In this document: one piece after another, positions 62,978-64,000 of the stretch
How positions within the stretch are numbered: position 1 is the first letter of the stretch
How the letters are laid out: the number at the start of each line of letters is the position of its first letter
Made by a program: the position numbers and the translations under genes
Notes under the pieces: model-generated
Told to the model about the DNA's origin: nothing
The model's database searches: none
What the model saw: the letters and a program-made list of their open reading frames with translations, nothing else
NCBI RefSeq assembly: GCF_018709685.1
Contig: NZ_JABDHQ010000013.1
Coordinates: 1-64,000 of the forward strand
Reading direction: 5' to 3'
DNA length: 64,000 nucleotides
Source of the DNA: Akkermansia muciniphila
GTDB lineage: Bacteria > Verrucomicrobiota > Verrucomicrobiia > Verrucomicrobiales > Akkermansiaceae

Positions 62978-64000
62978 TTAGTCGTCCAGGGGAAGCAGGT
63001 CCACCAGGTCAGCCTTGGTTTCCGGCCTTTGGCGGATTTCCTGGAGCTTGGCCTTCATCTGTTCGCAGATGTCCGGATGCTGGGCAGCCACGTTGTTGAG
63101 TTCCTTGGGGTCCTTTTCCAGGTCAAACAGGCTGCCGCCTTCCGGAGACTTGCTCATTTTTGCAACGACGCCGTTAATTCCGTCACGGATGGCTACGCCG
63201 GCGGGAATGAACTTCCACTTGCCGTGGCGGATGGCCAGCGCCTTGCCGGTGCTGTTGATGACGTGGTAGTCGCGGCCCTTGGCGGATTTGCCCAGCAGGG
63301 CGGGCATCACGTTTTCAGAGTCGCGGAAGGAGTTGGCCTTGCCGGGTTCCAGCAGTTGCTCCAGGGAGGCAGCCAGGTCCATCTGGTTGAACAGGGCCTT
63401 GCTGGTGGTTCCGGGCTTGACCACTCCGGGCCATTTGACGATGAACGGAATGCGGGAACCGCCTTCCAGAATGCTGTACTTGCCGGCGCGGAAGGGTCCG
63501 GCGGGGGAGTGGGTGGCATTGTCCCGCACGGCAAAATCCTTGTAGCCGTCGTCAAGCACGGGGCCGTTGTCGCTGGAGAAGATCACCAGGGTGTCCTTTT
63601 CCAGGCCGGCTTTTTGCAGAGCTTCCGTGATGCGCTGGACGCAGTCGTCCAGTTCCACGGTCACGTCGCCGCGCACGCCGTGCTGGCTCTTGCCCACAAA
63701 GCGTTTTTCCGGGCAGCGGGGCACGTGGATGTCATGCGTGGCGAACATCAGGAAGAACGGTTCCTTGGCCTTGGCGCTCTTCTGGATGTATTCAATGGCC
63801 TTTTTCGTGATCACGTCCGCGTTTTCCTCGTCCTTCCACAGGGCGCTCTTGCCGCCCTTCATGAAGCCGATACGTCCGATGCCGTTGATGACGGCCTGGT
63901 TGTGGCCGTGGCTCCACATGAGCTTGAGCAGGTCTTTGTTATCCTTGCCGTTGGGCAGTCCCGGGAAGTTGCGCTGGTAGGACACTTCAATGGGGTCGTT
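62978..64000 (-). CDS. Sulfatase, C-terminal part (cut by window edge)
   Basis: A partial gene; at least 340 residues of the arylsulfatase family, with the start and the formylglycine site (CxPSR) outside the window. Visible parts are HDIHVPRCPEKRFVG, the metal-binding SSDNGP, GPFRAGKYSILEGGSRIPF and VLDDGYKD. It hydrolyses sulfate esters, probably on mucin O-glycans or glycosaminoglycans. The frame is still open at the window edge. A sulfatase-maturing enzyme would be needed. Confidence 0.9.
   Translation of the reverse strand, partial: NDPIEVSYQRNFPGLPNGKDNKDLLKLMWSHGHNQAVINGIGRIGFMKGGKSALWKDEENADVITKKAIEYIQKSAKAKEPFFLMFATHDIHVPRCPEKRFVGKSQHGVRGDVTVELDDCVQRITEALQKAGLEKDTLVIFSSDNGPVLDDGYKDFAVRDNATHSPAGPFRAGKYSILEGGSRIPFIVKWPGVVKPGTTSKALFNQMDLAASLEQLLEPGKANSFRDSENVMPALLGKSAKGRDYHVINSTGKALAIRHGKWKFIPAGVAIRDGINGVVAKMSKSPEGGSLFDLEKDPKELNNVAAQHPDICEQMKAKLQEIRQRPETKADLVDLLPLDD

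Overview
The window looks like a chromosome segment of a mucin-degrading Verrucomicrobium, most probably Akkermansia or a close relative. This is inferred from gene content and style, not from a database search. The supporting traits are a moderately high G+C sequence, a secreted GH29 alpha-L-fucosidase and a sulfatase (both fit mucin breakdown), Gram-negative outer-membrane genes (kdsB, mlaEFD), a divergent ftsA-ftsZ pair and a type I-C-like CRISPR repeat. Many starts lack a clear Shine-Dalgarno sequence.

Layout. 0-10.6 kb is mostly minus strand: a sodium:solute symporter, kdsB-pyrG, an O-antigen ligase-like membrane protein, tRNA-Ala(CGC), and an operon of two PilT-type ATPases, a parvulin-type isomerase and an acyltransferase. 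10.9-14.9 kb holds three small YqjD/YqjE-like membrane genes downstream of mlaE-mlaF-mlaD. 14.9-16.3 kb is a NAD synthetase-like gene that has lost the catalytic motifs of both domains. 16.5-27.1 kb is plus strand: two overlapping ABC exporters, a phosphohexomutase, an NlpC/P60-like lipoprotein, ftsA, ftsZ and a polytopic membrane protein. A CRISPR array of 24 repeats follows at 27.09-28.66 kb with no cas gene anywhere in the window.

29-49.6 kb is ordinary metabolism and transport: metallophosphoesterase, carboxynorspermidine synthase-like dehydrogenase, secreted thioredoxin, fucosidase, an oppA-oppB-oppC operon, small membrane and lipoproteins, tyrS, a bile-acid:sodium symporter-family protein, a BatA/von Willebrand pair and an M28 peptidase. 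parB follows at 49.6-50.5 kb. 50.8-54.8 kb looks like a decayed phage-derived island: small unknown genes, a GH108 muramidase, a 720-bp stretch with a strong terminator and no gene, and a tail-fibre-like gene whose 5' part lies in another frame. It ends at tRNA-Thr(TGT). 55.2-64 kb carries a topoisomerase IV subunit A, an HTH protein, a TolA-like coiled-coil membrane protein, a FeoB-like permease without its GTPase domain, a zinc-ribbon membrane protein and the C-terminal part of a sulfatase cut by the window edge.

The most notable features not explained by the genes are a mosaic intergenic repeat family, with copies at about 32.8, 42.4 and 60.8 kb made of the same blocks in different order and orientation; the degenerate NadE-like protein; the cas-less CRISPR array; the decayed phage island; and the GTPase-less FeoB. 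No clearly new multi-gene system was found.
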